A DNA stretch of 60,214 bases from Deltaproteobacteria bacterium. Lineage in GTDB: Bacteria; Desulfobacterota; Syntrophorhabdia; Syntrophorhabdales; Syntrophorhabdaceae. How positions within the stretch are numbered: the first letter of the stretch is position 1; every line of letters begins with the position of its first letter. The stretch is from contig JAKLET010000014.1 in the NCBI GenBank assembly GCA_022711595.1, forward strand, positions 1 through 60,214, read 5' to 3'. The position numbers and the translations under genes are program-made. Of this stretch, positions 23,438 through 32,248 are shown piece by piece. Under the pieces are notes generated by a model. The model was not told where the DNA came from, ran no database searches, and worked only from the letters and a program-made list of their open reading frames with translations.

Positions 23438-25462
23438 ATGCGTAGAGAACTCATTGCCGTATTGCTGGTCATCTGCACGGGCATCGTGCTGCTCACATCA
23501 GGCGCGGCCGGGGCTGCCGAAGGGAACACTCGCTCCGAATATAAACAGACCATATCCACGGCGCGTGAGGCCATCTGGAAGGCGATCACTTCGGGACAGG
23601 GCAGCGGGGCGACCGTTGCCGTCATGGACCGGGGGGAGATCGTCTATTCTGAGGGTATCGGCGTTGCAGACCGGGCACGCAACAGGCCCGTCGACAGGAA
23701 TACACGTTTCAACATCGGTTCAACGAGCAAGATGTTCGCTGCCGTTGCCGTTCTGCTTCTTGTCGATGAAGGCAAAGTGTCGCTGGACGAAAGCGTGGTG
23801 AAGTATATCACCGAGTTCAAAATGAAAGATGAGCGCTACAAGAAGATCACCGTCAGGATGCTCTTCAACCATTCATCCGGCTTGCCCGGTACGAGCTCTT
23901 ATACCGGATATAAACCTGATCCCCGAATGCACAGGATCTTGCTCGATACCCTGAAAGACGGCCGTCTCAAGCATGACCCCGGCGCCATGTCGATATACTG
24001 CAACGACGGCTTCACCCTGGCCGAGATCATTGTTGAGAATGTGTCCGGCAAAAAGTATCTCGATTTTCTCGCGGAGCGGGTCTTCGCCCCCCTCGGGATG
24101 AAGAACACGTCGGCCAGCGTGGGTGAGATAAGCGAAGCGAACATCGCCGAACACTACGATACGAAAACGGGAAAGAAGTACCCGCGCGAAGCCGCCTCCA
24201 TCTATGCCGCGGGCGGGCTTTCATCGACCGCCGAGGACATGTGCCGCTTCGGCGACAGCTTTTCTTCCGGGGGAAAGAGGATACTCTCCGATGCTTCGAT
24301 AAAAGAGATCCTCTCGCCCCAGCCGACCCGGTTTTCCGACAAACTCAGAGGCCCCCAGATGCTCGGCCAGTTCGGCTGGGAATATTCCAGTCTCGCCAGT
24401 TACCGTGAGAAGGGTATCCAGGTGCTGGGCAAGGGCGGCAACACGGAATCCTACAGCGCCAACCTGCAGATAGTCCCCGGGGAGAGGATAGTCATCGCCC
24501 TTTGTATATCAGGGCATGCAAGCGGCGAATCGTTAACGCGCCCGATCCTCGATGCGCTCATGAAGGATAAAAAGCTCGTGAAAGAAAAGGCCAGGACGGT
24601 AAAAAAGCCGGCCGATCCCCGGCCGATCCCCGGCGACATGCTGAAGTACGCCGGATATTACGTCAATGAAGAGATGCCGGTCAAAGTCTCCTTTGACAGG
24701 AAAAAGAAGACAATGACCATTTCTTCCGTGGCAAAAGACAGGTCTGACGGTGTGAACTCGAAGCTTCCCATAAGCTTGATATACAATGACGGCTATTTCC
24801 ACAATAATGAGATGGACCTCCATTGCTACTTCACGACCGTTGACGGCGAGGCCTATATAGTAATACACGGGTCGACCCCTTATGAGGTCGAAGTTCTGTT
24901 ATTCCAGAAGCTTAAAACGATCAAAGAGCCGAAACAGCTTAAAGAGAACATGCAAAAAAAGGTCTGGCTCATGAGGAACGCCCCCGCCTATCTTGAGGTG
25001 TCCGCACAGGACCCCGGGCTGGTCACGGCCTCCTCTGTTTACAAGGAATTGCCCGGTTATGTGGACATAGGAGGCATGAAAAAGATAGAAGGGGCCGACC
25101 GTGCCGGTATTGCCGCGACCGCGTTTCGTGACCAGGCGGAGCTTTTGCTTTTTATAAAGGACGGCAGGACCTGGTCAAAGATGGCGAATTACCTGTTTTC
25201 AACCGATGACGGCATCGAAAAGGTCAAAGAGGGCACCATGAGCGTGAAGATCGGCAGCGGCAACTGCAACGAATGGCTCAAGGTCGAAAAAGACGTTCTT
25301 CTGAACTTCGAGAAACCGAAGGACGGAAGGGTCATTGTCTTGACCCCTGAGGAGGTGTTATTCGACAGCATCGTCGATTCAGATGAAACATGCGCCCCGG
25401 AGGGAAGTTATGTTTTCTTTGCCGGAAGCGCGGGTGATATATTCAGGGTTTATGTTAAATAG
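23438..25462 (+). CDS. Exported serine beta-lactamase-family hydrolase with long C-terminal extension
   Basis: The protein has 674 residues. The start at 23438 is set by GGAGGAG ten bases upstream and opens a signal peptide (MRRELIAVLLVICTGIVLLT, then SGAAGAAEG). The class C/PBP-like active site is present: SxxK as S95-T-S-K98 (NIGSTSKMF), YxN as Y187-C-N189, and a third motif KGGN at 332. Residues after about 370 form an extra region of around 300 residues with beta-rich blocks, as in CubicO/esterase-type serine hydrolases. Likely roles are D-Ala-peptide or ester hydrolysis in the periplasm rather than antibiotic resistance. It is a single gene, followed by a bidirectional hairpin. Confidence 0.85.
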   Translation: MRRELIAVLLVICTGIVLLTSGAAGAAEGNTRSEYKQTISTAREAIWKAITSGQGSGATVAVMDRGEIVYSEGIGVADRARNRPVDRNTRFNIGSTSKMFAAVAVLLLVDEGKVSLDESVVKYITEFKMKDERYKKITVRMLFNHSSGLPGTSSYTGYKPDPRMHRILLDTLKDGRLKHDPGAMSIYCNDGFTLAEIIVENVSGKKYLDFLAERVFAPLGMKNTSASVGEISEANIAEHYDTKTGKKYPREAASIYAAGGLSSTAEDMCRFGDSFSSGGKRILSDASIKEILSPQPTRFSDKLRGPQMLGQFGWEYSSLASYREKGIQVLGKGGNTESYSANLQIVPGERIVIALCISGHASGESLTRPILDALMKDKKLVKEKARTVKKPADPRPIPGDMLKYAGYYVNEEMPVKVSFDRKKKTMTISSVAKDRSDGVNSKLPISLIYNDGYFHNNEMDLHCYFTTVDGEAYIVIHGSTPYEVEVLLFQKLKTIKEPKQLKENMQKKVWLMRNAPAYLEVSAQDPGLVTASSVYKELPGYVDIGGMKKIEGADRAGIAATAFRDQAELLLFIKDGRTWSKMANYLFSTDDGIEKVKEGTMSVKIGSGNCNEWLKVEKDVLLNFEKPKDGRVIVLTPEEVLFDSIVDSDETCAPEGSYVFFAGSAGDIFRVYVK

Positions 25463-25464
25463 CG

Positions 25465-25499
25465 GGACGGGGGATCGGGGCGGGGCCCATCCCCCGTCC
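25465..25499. terminator. Strong hairpin between convergent genes
   Basis: GGACGGGGGAT (25465-25475) pairs perfectly with ATCCCCCGTCC (25489-25499) around a 13-base loop. It lies between convergent stop codons, so it may act on both strands. No T-run follows on either side. Confidence 0.6.
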
Positions 25500-25510
25500 G
25501 GCAGATCGGT

Positions 25511-26158
25511 TCAATGCGTGAACCATTGCGGCTCTCTGAACCACTGCGTGCTCTTTTGTATGCGGTTCGTGTAGTTCGTGATGAATTTCTTTTTTAACCG
25601 CGTTGTGATCTTCTGGAACTCAATGTTTTTGACGAGGCGGCCGATGTCCTCCGGATCCTTGAAGGTAAACTCAAGGATGATATCGCAAAACCCTCCAAGG
25701 ACGACGTTCCAGCAATTGGTCACGGTGAGATAAGGTATCTTTTCCATTTCAGGCAGGTATTCATCGGTAAAAAAGCTTTCGTATGCCTCTTTCACTTCGG
25801 GTTTCAGGTTGTAGTATTGGTTGAACTTCCAGACGCTTTTCTGTACGGGATATTTTCCAGCCTTAACGGTCCCCTGAGGTTCCAGCACGGTGCTGTTGAA
25901 GTTTGTTACATATTTTCTCAGCTTCAACGCGAGGTCCCTGAAATCCCTGCCGGTTATGATACGGGAGATCTCGTCGAGGCTTTCCGCAGAGAAGACGGCG
26001 ATGGACCTGGGGCCGAATCCGATCTCGACATAATAGCCGCCGACGGGAACGAACCCAAGGGTCCCTATGGCCGGAAGATATGTGTTGTTGATAAACCCCG
26101 CGTATTCGTCCTCTCTGCCCTCAATCACGTCCCAATACTGGATGAACAGAAGTGACAT
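25511..26158 (-). CDS. Internally duplicated alpha/beta protein of unknown function
   Basis: The protein has 215 residues and no signal peptide. The two halves are related: FIQYWDVIEGREDEYAGFIN with YLPAIGTLGFVPVGGYYVEI aligns with KFNQYYNLKPEVKEAYESFF with YLPEMEKIPYLTVTNCWNVV. Each half then has an acidic -DEISRII- / -EDIGRLVK- helix and a LRKYVTNF / LKKKFITNY end. This is the layout of a tandem dimeric alpha/beta-barrel (EthD/NIPSNAP/antibiotic-monooxygenase-like) fold. No catalytic residue is recognised. The start follows GGAGGGCTTTTGT on the minus strand. Confidence 0.75.
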   Translation of the reverse strand: MSLLFIQYWDVIEGREDEYAGFINNTYLPAIGTLGFVPVGGYYVEIGFGPRSIAVFSAESLDEISRIITGRDFRDLALKLRKYVTNFNSTVLEPQGTVKAGKYPVQKSVWKFNQYYNLKPEVKEAYESFFTDEYLPEMEKIPYLTVTNCWNVVLGGFCDIILEFTFKDPEDIGRLVKNIEFQKITTRLKKKFITNYTNRIQKSTQWFREPQWFTH

Positions 26159-26207
26159 ACAAAAGCCCTCCTTCGTTTGTGGGTTGCAATGATGCGTAAG
26201 GTGCAGA

Positions 26208-26305
26208 CAGTTTCAACCGTTTCAGCAGTTCAAGGCTTTAAGTCTTCCCAGCCTTTCCGGTAGAAACGGCTGAAACGGTTCACAAACACTGAAACATTGA
26301 AACTG
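26208..26305. repeat. Intergenic imperfect inverted repeat (TTTCAA type)
   Basis: Outer arms CAGTTTCAA (26208) / TTGAAACTG (ends 26305) and inner arms CCGTTTCAGC / GCTGAAACGG pair, with unpaired spacers between and around. A T-run (TTTTTT) follows on the plus strand. It has the same style as 10456-10529 and 54914-55005. Confidence 0.6.
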
Positions 26306-26316
26306 TTTTTTCCGGG

Positions 26317-26997
26317 TCAGTGCAGTTCACGCAACCTGCTGATGGCCCCGCGCTCGTCCGGCCAGAAGACGTCATAAGAAGTCCCCTGCCGTTTCATTTC
26401 CTGTTCGAACCTGTCAAAATCCGTTTTGGCCTGAGCGTTGCGGCCCATGTCCAGGTAGACCCACGCTCGGCGGAAGTAAACGGTTGAATACGGCCTTGCC
26501 TGCAGGGCCTTTTCACAGTGTTCAAGCGCCTTGTTGAATTCGCCGCGCCGCCGAAAAAGGTCGGCATAATGCTGTAATACCCATGGCAGATAGTCCGCCC
26601 ACTTCTCGCCCGCGGCGAGCGCGATAGCGGCCTGGTGGTCCTTTTCAGCGGATTCGTACTGTCCCACAACGCCTCGCAGGTAGCCCCTGAGGCTGTATGC
26701 CGGCCCATACTTTGGATTCAGCTCGATGCTCTTCGAAAAGTCATCGATCCCGTTGATGTTGTTGCCAAGGAACCCGTGCACAGAGCCGCGCCTGAAGTAA
26801 GCGAAGGAGAGCTGGGTGCTCGTCAGGTCGCTGGCCCGGATCGCCTGACCGTAAGCTTCCAGGGCCGCGTTGCGATTGCCGGCCTTCTCGGCCTCCTGTC
26901 CTTTTCTGATGAGATCGACCCCGCCCGCCAGGCAGGGCACAGTGATGAGAATGGCCGCCAATCCCGCGATAATGCTATTCAGGTATCTTGATCCCAT
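26317..26997 (-). CDS. Exported TPR-repeat protein
   Basis: The protein has 226 residues. MGSRYLNS (26997) is chosen because AAGGAGGGCGG lies five bases upstream. A signal peptide follows (IIAGLAAILITVPCLA). Tandem TPR units fill the rest: AEKAGNRNAALEAYGQAIRA, FLGNNINGIDDFSKSIELNP, KYGPAYSLRGYLRGVVGQYE, RRGEFNKALEHCEKALQARP and MGRNAQAKTDFDRFEQEMKR. It should be a periplasmic or membrane-anchored scaffold. The partner is unknown and no operon mates are evident. Confidence 0.8.
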   Translation of the reverse strand: MGSRYLNSIIAGLAAILITVPCLAGGVDLIRKGQEAEKAGNRNAALEAYGQAIRASDLTSTQLSFAYFRRGSVHGFLGNNINGIDDFSKSIELNPKYGPAYSLRGYLRGVVGQYESAEKDHQAAIALAAGEKWADYLPWVLQHYADLFRRRGEFNKALEHCEKALQARPYSTVYFRRAWVYLDMGRNAQAKTDFDRFEQEMKRQGTSYDVFWPDERGAISRLRELH

Positions 26998-27170
26998 TAT
27001 GCCGCCCTCCTTGCGCATGGTATATTTCAAAGTCCTTCGTCATTATAAATAATAGCACAAGAGCGCGTACCGTGCTGAACTAATGGAAGACCATCAGGTT
27101 TCACAGTATCACTTTTCGCTTTCAATTTCAAAAAGGGCCGCGCAAGGCAGCCGGTGCCGGCAGTTTTTTA

Positions 27171-27235
27171 TTGAAGATCGGCAGGAATTTGTATAAGAAT
27201 AAAAAGCGGCACGGGGCGCGGCAGAACGCATGCAC
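27171..27235 (+). repeat. Dispersed ~60-base repeat, copy B
   Basis: TTGAAGATCGGCAGGAAT, then TTGTATAAGAATAAAAAGCG and GCACGGGGCG. It shares the ATAAGAATA core and the GCACGGGGCG end with copy C at 39678, and GGCAGG with copy A. Confidence 0.5.
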
Positions 27236-27366
27236 CCGGGTCGCTACATGAAAAAAGAGAGGCAAAGGATAGGCAGGGCCGACAGGACAGGCGAATGACT
27301 TTTTTGATTGACCAATGAAACGATAAAAATGCGATTGGCGCATAGAATGTCTGGTAAAGGATCGAG

Positions 27367-27714
27367 ATGCCGGTAAAGGACACTTTCAAACACAAAACTC
27401 TCTGGGGCGGTGTGGGGTTTTCATGCGGTTTCTGCCGGCATCGAGCCAATGATAAGGAATGGCCAAATGTAAGGCGTGACTACAAATGTGCCTTGCATAA
27501 CGTATCGCTGGCGGTGGAACTGAATTCGAGCGGCTATATTGAAGGTGAGTGGTTCTGCAGGGACTTTGAGGACAACGGCAATTCATACCCACCCGCCTTG
27601 AGGCACCTTGCAGAAATCCACGGGACATTGCCGGAAAATATGCTTTTCGGATTCGATGGCACGGACGGATACTTACGGGAAATCCCCTTTTCGGAGCTCG
27701 AAAAGTACCGGTGA
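27367..27714 (+). CDS. Cysteine-containing hypothetical protein, possible metal site
   Basis: The 115-residue soluble protein has FSCGFCRHR (C20, C23), CALHN (C41, H44) and EWFCRDF (C64). A CxxC pair plus Cys/His ligands could hold zinc or an iron-sulfur cluster. The layout C-x2-C-x17-C-x22-C is also typical of small proteins seen only as domains of unknown function. No ribosome-binding site is clear before ATG 27367, so the start is uncertain. The neighbours are unrelated. Confidence 0.6.
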   Translation: MPVKDTFKHKTLWGGVGFSCGFCRHRANDKEWPNVRRDYKCALHNVSLAVELNSSGYIEGEWFCRDFEDNGNSYPPALRHLAEIHGTLPENMLFGFDGTDGYLREIPFSELEKYR

Positions 27715-27944
27715 AAGGAGTGGCGAACAAACCTTTGCAACATTGTCCAGGTTTCGGCCGCTCACACGGGACCCGATATATTACCCTTTTTTATTATTGT
27801 TGTCTGCCATGTTGCACACGTGTACCGTAGCCCCCTCACAGGCAGATTGATCATCACAAAGGGATATATTTGCCAAACACGGTTTTGTGTTTTGGAAAAT
27901 TAAGAAGTACGAATGGATAGGAGCAGTCAGGCCCTGCAGGTACA

Positions 27945-28181
27945 TCAGGACTGTTGGCCGCATAACAAAAGCTTATTCTTCTTTTGTTTTTTCGCCTCAG
28001 GATCGAAATTGGCCCTGGCGTTCGAATCGATCCATTCATCGATAAGGTGCTTGGGAAAGACCCATTTTCCGCCCAGTTTGGTGCCGGGGATACGCCGGTC
28101 TCTGGCAAGCCTGTAAATATTTTTTTCGTGGACTCCAAGGTAGCGGGCCACCTCTTTAGTGCTCATTATCTTTCTTTGCAT
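27945..28181 (-). CDS. Excisionase-type helix-turn-helix protein
   Basis: The 78-residue protein has the MerR/excisionase HTH_17 pattern: STKEVARYLGVHEKNIYRLA, then RRIPGTKLGGKWVFPKHLID and EWID. Such proteins bind DNA as recombination directionality factors or as small regulators. The C-terminal tail is basic (KKQKKNK). No integrase lies nearby, so a regulatory role is equally likely. AGGGGTAA lies seven bases before the chosen start. The DsrE gene lies upstream in the same direction, 23 bases away. Confidence 0.85.
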   Translation of the reverse strand: MQRKIMSTKEVARYLGVHEKNIYRLARDRRIPGTKLGGKWVFPKHLIDEWIDSNARANFDPEAKKQKKNKLLLCGQQS

Positions 28182-28204
28182 ACATTTACCCCTCGGTTAA
28201 GCGG

Positions 28205-28645
28205 TTAGTAGCTGATGATCTTCGTATCTTTCTTAAAGAGGGCCCCCATAACTATGTCCGGAGTCCCCACCATGACTCCCTCGATAAGGTCGCTTTTGTT
28301 CAGGCCCATATCTTTCATACAGGAGCCGCCTGCGATTACCGTTGCTCCGGCTTTCATGAAAAGCAACAACTCTTTCTTCAGTGTCGTCCCATTCACTGGA
28401 TACTCGTTTCTTTCTACTGCCGCTTTGATAGAATCCACACGCAGCAGCATTGTTACCGCATGTCCCCGCTTGACTGCTACAGTGCCTATACGAATGGCTG
28501 CATTGAATGTCGCAACGTTATCTGTGGACATGGTTATGACAAGGCTGTCCATTGGTTCTTTGGGATGATCGGCGGCCGATGCCTGCAATACCAGACACGT
28601 GGTTAATAGTAATGCTGTCAGGATTAATAAAGATTTCAGTTTCAC
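28205..28645 (-). CDS. Exported DsrE/DsrF-like protein
   Basis: The GTG start at 28645 is supported by GGAGGATAACT upstream and gives 146 residues with a signal peptide (LKSLLILTALLLTTCLVLQA). The rest matches the DsrE/F fold: LVITMSTDNVATFNAAIRIG, HAVTMLLRVDSIKAA, LLLFMKAGATVIAGGSCMKD and MVGTPDIVMGAL. The Cys in GGSCMKDMG is at the position often used in sulfur transfer. Periplasmic DsrE-like proteins are thought to bind or relay sulfur species; the role here is inferred. Confidence 0.85.
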   Translation of the reverse strand: MKLKSLLILTALLLTTCLVLQASAADHPKEPMDSLVITMSTDNVATFNAAIRIGTVAVKRGHAVTMLLRVDSIKAAVERNEYPVNGTTLKKELLLFMKAGATVIAGGSCMKDMGLNKSDLIEGVMVGTPDIVMGALFKKDTKIISY

Positions 28646-28734
28646 AGTTATCCTCCTCGCTGAACATCGAACTGTGCGGACCACACCGGTTTGGCTATCC
28701 GAACTACGTTAGATATAATCATATATAACGCATA

Positions 28735-28763
28735 ATAATATGAAGACAGGCATAAGAAGTCAA
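28735..28763 (-). promoter_or_regulatory. Sigma70-type promoter for the DsrE-like gene
   Basis: On the minus strand TTGACT (28763-28758), a 17-base spacer and TATTAT (28740-28735) lie about 90 bases before the GTG start. Five of six match at each box. Confidence 0.6.
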
Positions 28764-29123
28764 TAAAAATAATAAAATTATCAAAAACGGAAATGACTCA
28801 CAGACCGGACGTCCATAAAAAAACAGCCCGTAATGATTATTGGCGGCAGATCCCTTGTTTTTTTATCAAGCTGTAAGTGAATCGTTTTTTTTCACCAGGG
28901 CAGCAATATAGTATTTTTATTGCATAGCGTTGATCCCCGTTGGCTGTTTTCACCCAAGATCGGTTTCAAGACTGCCCATAAAACAATGATCCCGTAACCG
29001 TCGGTGTGCTTCAAACATGAACCAATGGGGCCATGCATTAGAGGACGTTCTGAGGCAGGTAATTATTGTACCTGCCGAGAGAGTTGCCAGGCCCATGTCC
29101 GGGAGTATGCCGTTGAATGCGGC
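28764..29123. other. Intergenic interval, nothing recognised
   Basis: AT-rich sequence lies between the DsrE promoter and the end of the LprI-like gene. A plus-strand frame starting at 29004 is the antisense shadow of the LprI-like gene. No RNA gene or repeat was seen. Confidence 0.5.
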
Positions 29124-29825
29124 TTATTTCCGTATTTCGAGGATCTCTCCCACCGGTTCGTAGCTTTCCACTCTCACTTCCTGGTATACCTGCCAGTGCA
29201 TGCTGTCGCCGGAAAGAACGACCAGGGCCTTCGCCCAGCCCTGGCCGGTGAACCCGCCTTCGTAATACAGGTCCGCGAGGTTTCCCGTGACACGGCCCTT
29301 GACATCTATTTTCCCCCAGACCTTCCGCCCGCAGTCGTAGACGCCTTCAATGTGGCCGGATATCGATGGTCCGTCGCGGTTCAAATTGACCGTGAACCAG
29401 CTGCCGCCCCCGGCTATCATGCAATAGGGAGAGTCGGAGACGGGATAGTCCTTTTCCGCAGTCACCGAAGGAGGGATCGGTCTTGTGTGCTTGTCCAGGA
29501 TGCCGGTGATCTCCGTGATCCGATCCGAATATGCCCGGGTGATGCAGTCGAGGTTGCCGCACTTCGAGCGGACGTTCCTGATCCAGTTTGCCTGCTGCTC
29601 CCTCGTTCTTTTATTCAGCTGCGTGAACCGTAAAGACAGCTTGTACAACCCCGCCAGTTTTGCGTCGAGGGTGGCTGTGTTTTCATTACCGCACACAAGC
29701 TTCTCGATCCTGGACACGGCGCGCCCACAGTCAAAACCTGCGATGGGTTCTCCGCGAACCGAAAGAACCGGGTAAAGCAGTAAAAAAAACATCACCAGAA
29801 GCTTAATGGTCTTGTCCGGTTTCAA
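29124..29825 (-). CDS. Exported LprI-like (DUF1311) protein
   Basis: The protein has 233 residues. After a signal peptide (IKLLVMFFLLLYPVLSVRG) comes the LprI/DUF1311 pattern: FDCGRAVSRIEKLVCGNENT, LDAKLAGLYK, a basic helix, then NWIRNVRSKCGNLDCITRAY and RI. The four cysteines are placed as in lysozyme-inhibitor LprI proteins. The C-terminal 110 residues form a separate beta-rich part (GHIEGVYDCGRKVWGKIDVK, FTGQGWAKALVVL). It is probably periplasmic; inhibition of lysozyme is known for some relatives only. Confidence 0.8.
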   Translation of the reverse strand: MKPDKTIKLLVMFFLLLYPVLSVRGEPIAGFDCGRAVSRIEKLVCGNENTATLDAKLAGLYKLSLRFTQLNKRTREQQANWIRNVRSKCGNLDCITRAYSDRITEITGILDKHTRPIPPSVTAEKDYPVSDSPYCMIAGGGSWFTVNLNRDGPSISGHIEGVYDCGRKVWGKIDVKGRVTGNLADLYYEGGFTGQGWAKALVVLSGDSMHWQVYQEVRVESYEPVGEILEIRK

Positions 29826-29912
29826 TATAAATTTGATTATATTATCATGCCGCGCGTTTTGAAAGTTATTTTGATGATATATCTTTTCGATGCCTCACCC
29901 CGTTGAATCTCA

Positions 29913-29941
29913 TTGACATTTCCCGGGTTCGATATCACAAT
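29913..29941 (+). promoter_or_regulatory. Possible sigma70 promoter of the glycosyltransferase/radical SAM operon
   Basis: TTGACA (29913-29918), a 17-base spacer and CACAAT (29936-29941, four of six) lie 130 bases before the proposed first start. It is the only candidate seen in this intergenic space. Confidence 0.4.
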
Positions 29942-30071
29942 GGAATAAATAAACAGTCAGTTGGACAACGAGCGCACAAAGGTTTTTGACCAGGGCCCGT
30001 TATGTTTCATAACGACTTGGGTTTTGCCGATATCGTGGGACTGGCAGAAGGTATTGACAAAAGGGAGGCAC

Positions 30072-31367
30072 ATGCGGGACGCACAGGTTTCCGGGTTTTT
30101 GGACAGCAGGGCGCAACCCGTTCCTCCCGATGAAAGAATGTCCTGTCCGCAGGAAGGTTCCATGCGTCACCTGCGGGTCCTTTATGCTGCCTTTGATGCC
30201 TATCCGGGCCTCAAGGGGGCGCAGGCACACATCAGGGCAAATCTGCGCGCGCTGACTGACGGCGGCGGCCGGGCGACCCTCCTGTGTCTGGGACCGGGCG
30301 GCAGCTTCCGGGACCCGGACAGCGGCGCCATGGTGTATGCATTCGCAGCGGGCGAACAGAACATGCTGCGCCGGAGCGAACTGTTCGGCAGATTCCTGAC
30401 CGCAATGGCGGACACGATGATCGCCTGCCCTCCCCCGATCATCCATTTCCGCGATATCTGGAGCGGGATGCCGTTTCTTTCCCACGAAATCTCAAGGCAA
30501 AGCAAACTGGTGTTTGAGGTCAACGGCCTGCCCTCGGTGGAGCTGCCGAGTCACTACCCGCGGCTGGCGGGCAACACTCCCCTGTTGTCCCGGCTCCGCG
30601 GGATGGAAGATGAATGCCTGACCCGATGTGACAGGGTGATTACGGTCTGCCGCCGCACGGCAAGCTACCTGGCACGGCGCGGATGTGACGAGGGAAAGAT
30701 CACAGTCATACCCAATGCAGCCGGTCCTTTCTTGTCCAGCGAAACACTCCATGAGGAAACGGCCCTTTTAAAAGGAACCGTTCCGGAAGGCAGAAAGGTC
30801 ATTCTCTATGTCGGCACCCTGGCTCCATGGCAGGGGTTGTATATCCTTCTGGATGCGATATCTCACCTTGGCCATCGAAACGACTTTTCGCTCGTCGTGG
30901 CCGCCTCGAACAAAAAAGGGGTTGCCCGGTTCAGAAAACAGGTCGCGGCCAGGGGCATGGGCGAACGGGTGACCGTATTGAGCGGGGTCCGTTACCGCGA
31001 GATGCCTTCCCTTTACAGGCAGGCATATCTTTCCGTGGCCCCGCTGGCACGGGGAGCGCGCAACGAACTGCAGGGATGCTGTCCGCTGAAAATAATCGAA
31101 TCAATGGCCTGCGGTACCCCTGTCGTAGCGTCCGATCTGCCGGCCGTACGGGAACTGGTCTGCTCCCGGGATGATGGTGTGCTGGTCCCGCCTGGTTCCC
31201 CGCGGGCGCTGGCGGGTGCCCTGGATCAGTTGATGGATGACGAGGTTTTGCGCGACAGGCTGGCGCGGGGGGCACACGTGAAGGCACGACAGGTTTTCAC
31301 GGCCGGGCTGCTTGCGCAGCGGCTTGGCGAGGTATATACTTTGCTGCTGGAAGGGGGAAAAGAGTGA
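30072..31367 (+). CDS. GT4-family glycosyltransferase (operon gene 1)
   Basis: The GT-B core begins at RVLYAAFDAYPGLKGAQAHI, so ATG 30162 may be the true start. ATG 30072 has GGGAGG just before it, and the frame is open to 29961. The domain shows an N-terminal acceptor half with HFRDIWSGMPFL, then VITVCRRTASYLARRG, the NDP-sugar half KVILYVGTLAPWQGLYILLD, and the retaining-enzyme E-x7-E region IIESMACGTPVVASDLPAVR. It should add a sugar from a nucleotide donor at the cytoplasmic face. The stop overlaps the next start (GTGA), the first of a chain of coupled genes through 35693. Confidence 0.85.
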   Translation: MRDAQVSGFLDSRAQPVPPDERMSCPQEGSMRHLRVLYAAFDAYPGLKGAQAHIRANLRALTDGGGRATLLCLGPGGSFRDPDSGAMVYAFAAGEQNMLRRSELFGRFLTAMADTMIACPPPIIHFRDIWSGMPFLSHEISRQSKLVFEVNGLPSVELPSHYPRLAGNTPLLSRLRGMEDECLTRCDRVITVCRRTASYLARRGCDEGKITVIPNAAGPFLSSETLHEETALLKGTVPEGRKVILYVGTLAPWQGLYILLDAISHLGHRNDFSLVVAASNKKGVARFRKQVAARGMGERVTVLSGVRYREMPSLYRQAYLSVAPLARGARNELQGCCPLKIIESMACGTPVVASDLPAVRELVCSRDDGVLVPPGSPRALAGALDQLMDDEVLRDRLARGAHVKARQVFTAGLLAQRLGEVYTLLLEGGKE

Positions 31368-32248
31368 AAGATCCGATCGGGGAAGGAAAAGAGTTGTACA
31401 GCGCCGGCCGGCTGCACGGCGAATGGCCAGCGGATGAACTGCTTGCAAGGATCGAAACCATGAGGGTATTCAGGGAGTCCCTGCCGGTTAAGAAAAGGAA
31501 GATGAGGCGCTTGCTGATCGCCGGCATAGTTGCGGCAATCGTTTTTGCCATTCTGTGCGCCGCGCTGCCGGGCGCGGCAGGTGGTCTTTGCGTGATAGGT
31601 TTGATCGCCGGCATAGTTTTGTTCATTGTTTCCATCGTGATGCTCATCAAGCTGGGTGTTAAGGCCTACGACGAGGACGCCGCCACCGTGCTCGGCGCCA
31701 TCGCCCGGTGCATCGGACCCGATCTGGCAAAGGGTTCCCGGTTCAAGGTGAGCGCGAGTCTCAAGCCGCCCACGGCATCCGATCTCCTGGTGAAGAAGGG
31801 AGATGAATACTCAACCGATAAATACCCGAAATGCCATGACAAGTTCTACAAGCGGGAGATCATGAACCTGGAATGCCGCCTCTCTGACAAGACCAGGCTT
31901 CAGGCGGACATAGTGGAACATACGATCGAGAAGGTGCTTTCAAAGAAAAATGCGCGCGGGAAGTGGAAAACGAAGAAAAAATACCGGAGAAAGGTCGGAT
32001 TCAGGGTGCGCCTGCAGCTGGACAGCAGCTGCAGCCGGATGACGGGCGCATTCAAGCTGCCCCCCGAAACGTCGGTCCGGGTCCGTCAGCATCCGCGCGG
32101 TGCCCTGGTCTTTCTCTCGTTGAGGAAAAGCTTTACCGATAAGCAGCGCCTGAATGCACAGCCGCTTCTGGCGGTCCTCGCCGGGGCCTACCAGGCGTTT
32201 ACCCCGGTGCAGCAGAACAACCCGACCCCCTCCGGAGGTGTACAATGA
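31364..32248 (+). CDS. Membrane protein of the glycosyltransferase operon (gene 2)
   Basis: The protein has 294 residues from GTG 31364, overlapping gene 1 by four bases. Two adjacent membrane segments at about 49-70 (RLLIAGIVAAIVFAILCAAL) and 74-98 form a hairpin. The rest, about 190 residues, is basic and presumably cytoplasmic (RLSDKTRLQADIVEHTIEKV, RKVGFRVRLQLDSSCSRMTG, QHPRGALVFLSLRKSF). The N-terminus before the membrane hairpin is also soluble. No family is recognised. Its place between glycosyltransferase genes suggests it helps an envelope glycan or a modified peptide. Confidence 0.75.
   Translation: MKDPIGEGKELYSAGRLHGEWPADELLARIETMRVFRESLPVKKRKMRRLLIAGIVAAIVFAILCAALPGAAGGLCVIGLIAGIVLFIVSIVMLIKLGVKAYDEDAATVLGAIARCIGPDLAKGSRFKVSASLKPPTASDLLVKKGDEYSTDKYPKCHDKFYKREIMNLECRLSDKTRLQADIVEHTIEKVLSKKNARGKWKTKKKYRRKVGFRVRLQLDSSCSRMTGAFKLPPETSVRVRQHPRGALVFLSLRKSFTDKQRLNAQPLLAVLAGAYQAFTPVQQNNPTPSGGVQ

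Noticed and set aside
29004-29633. Plus-strand 209-codon frame opposite the LprI-like gene
   Set aside because: It is antisense to a protein with signal peptide and conserved cysteines and has no site of its own.
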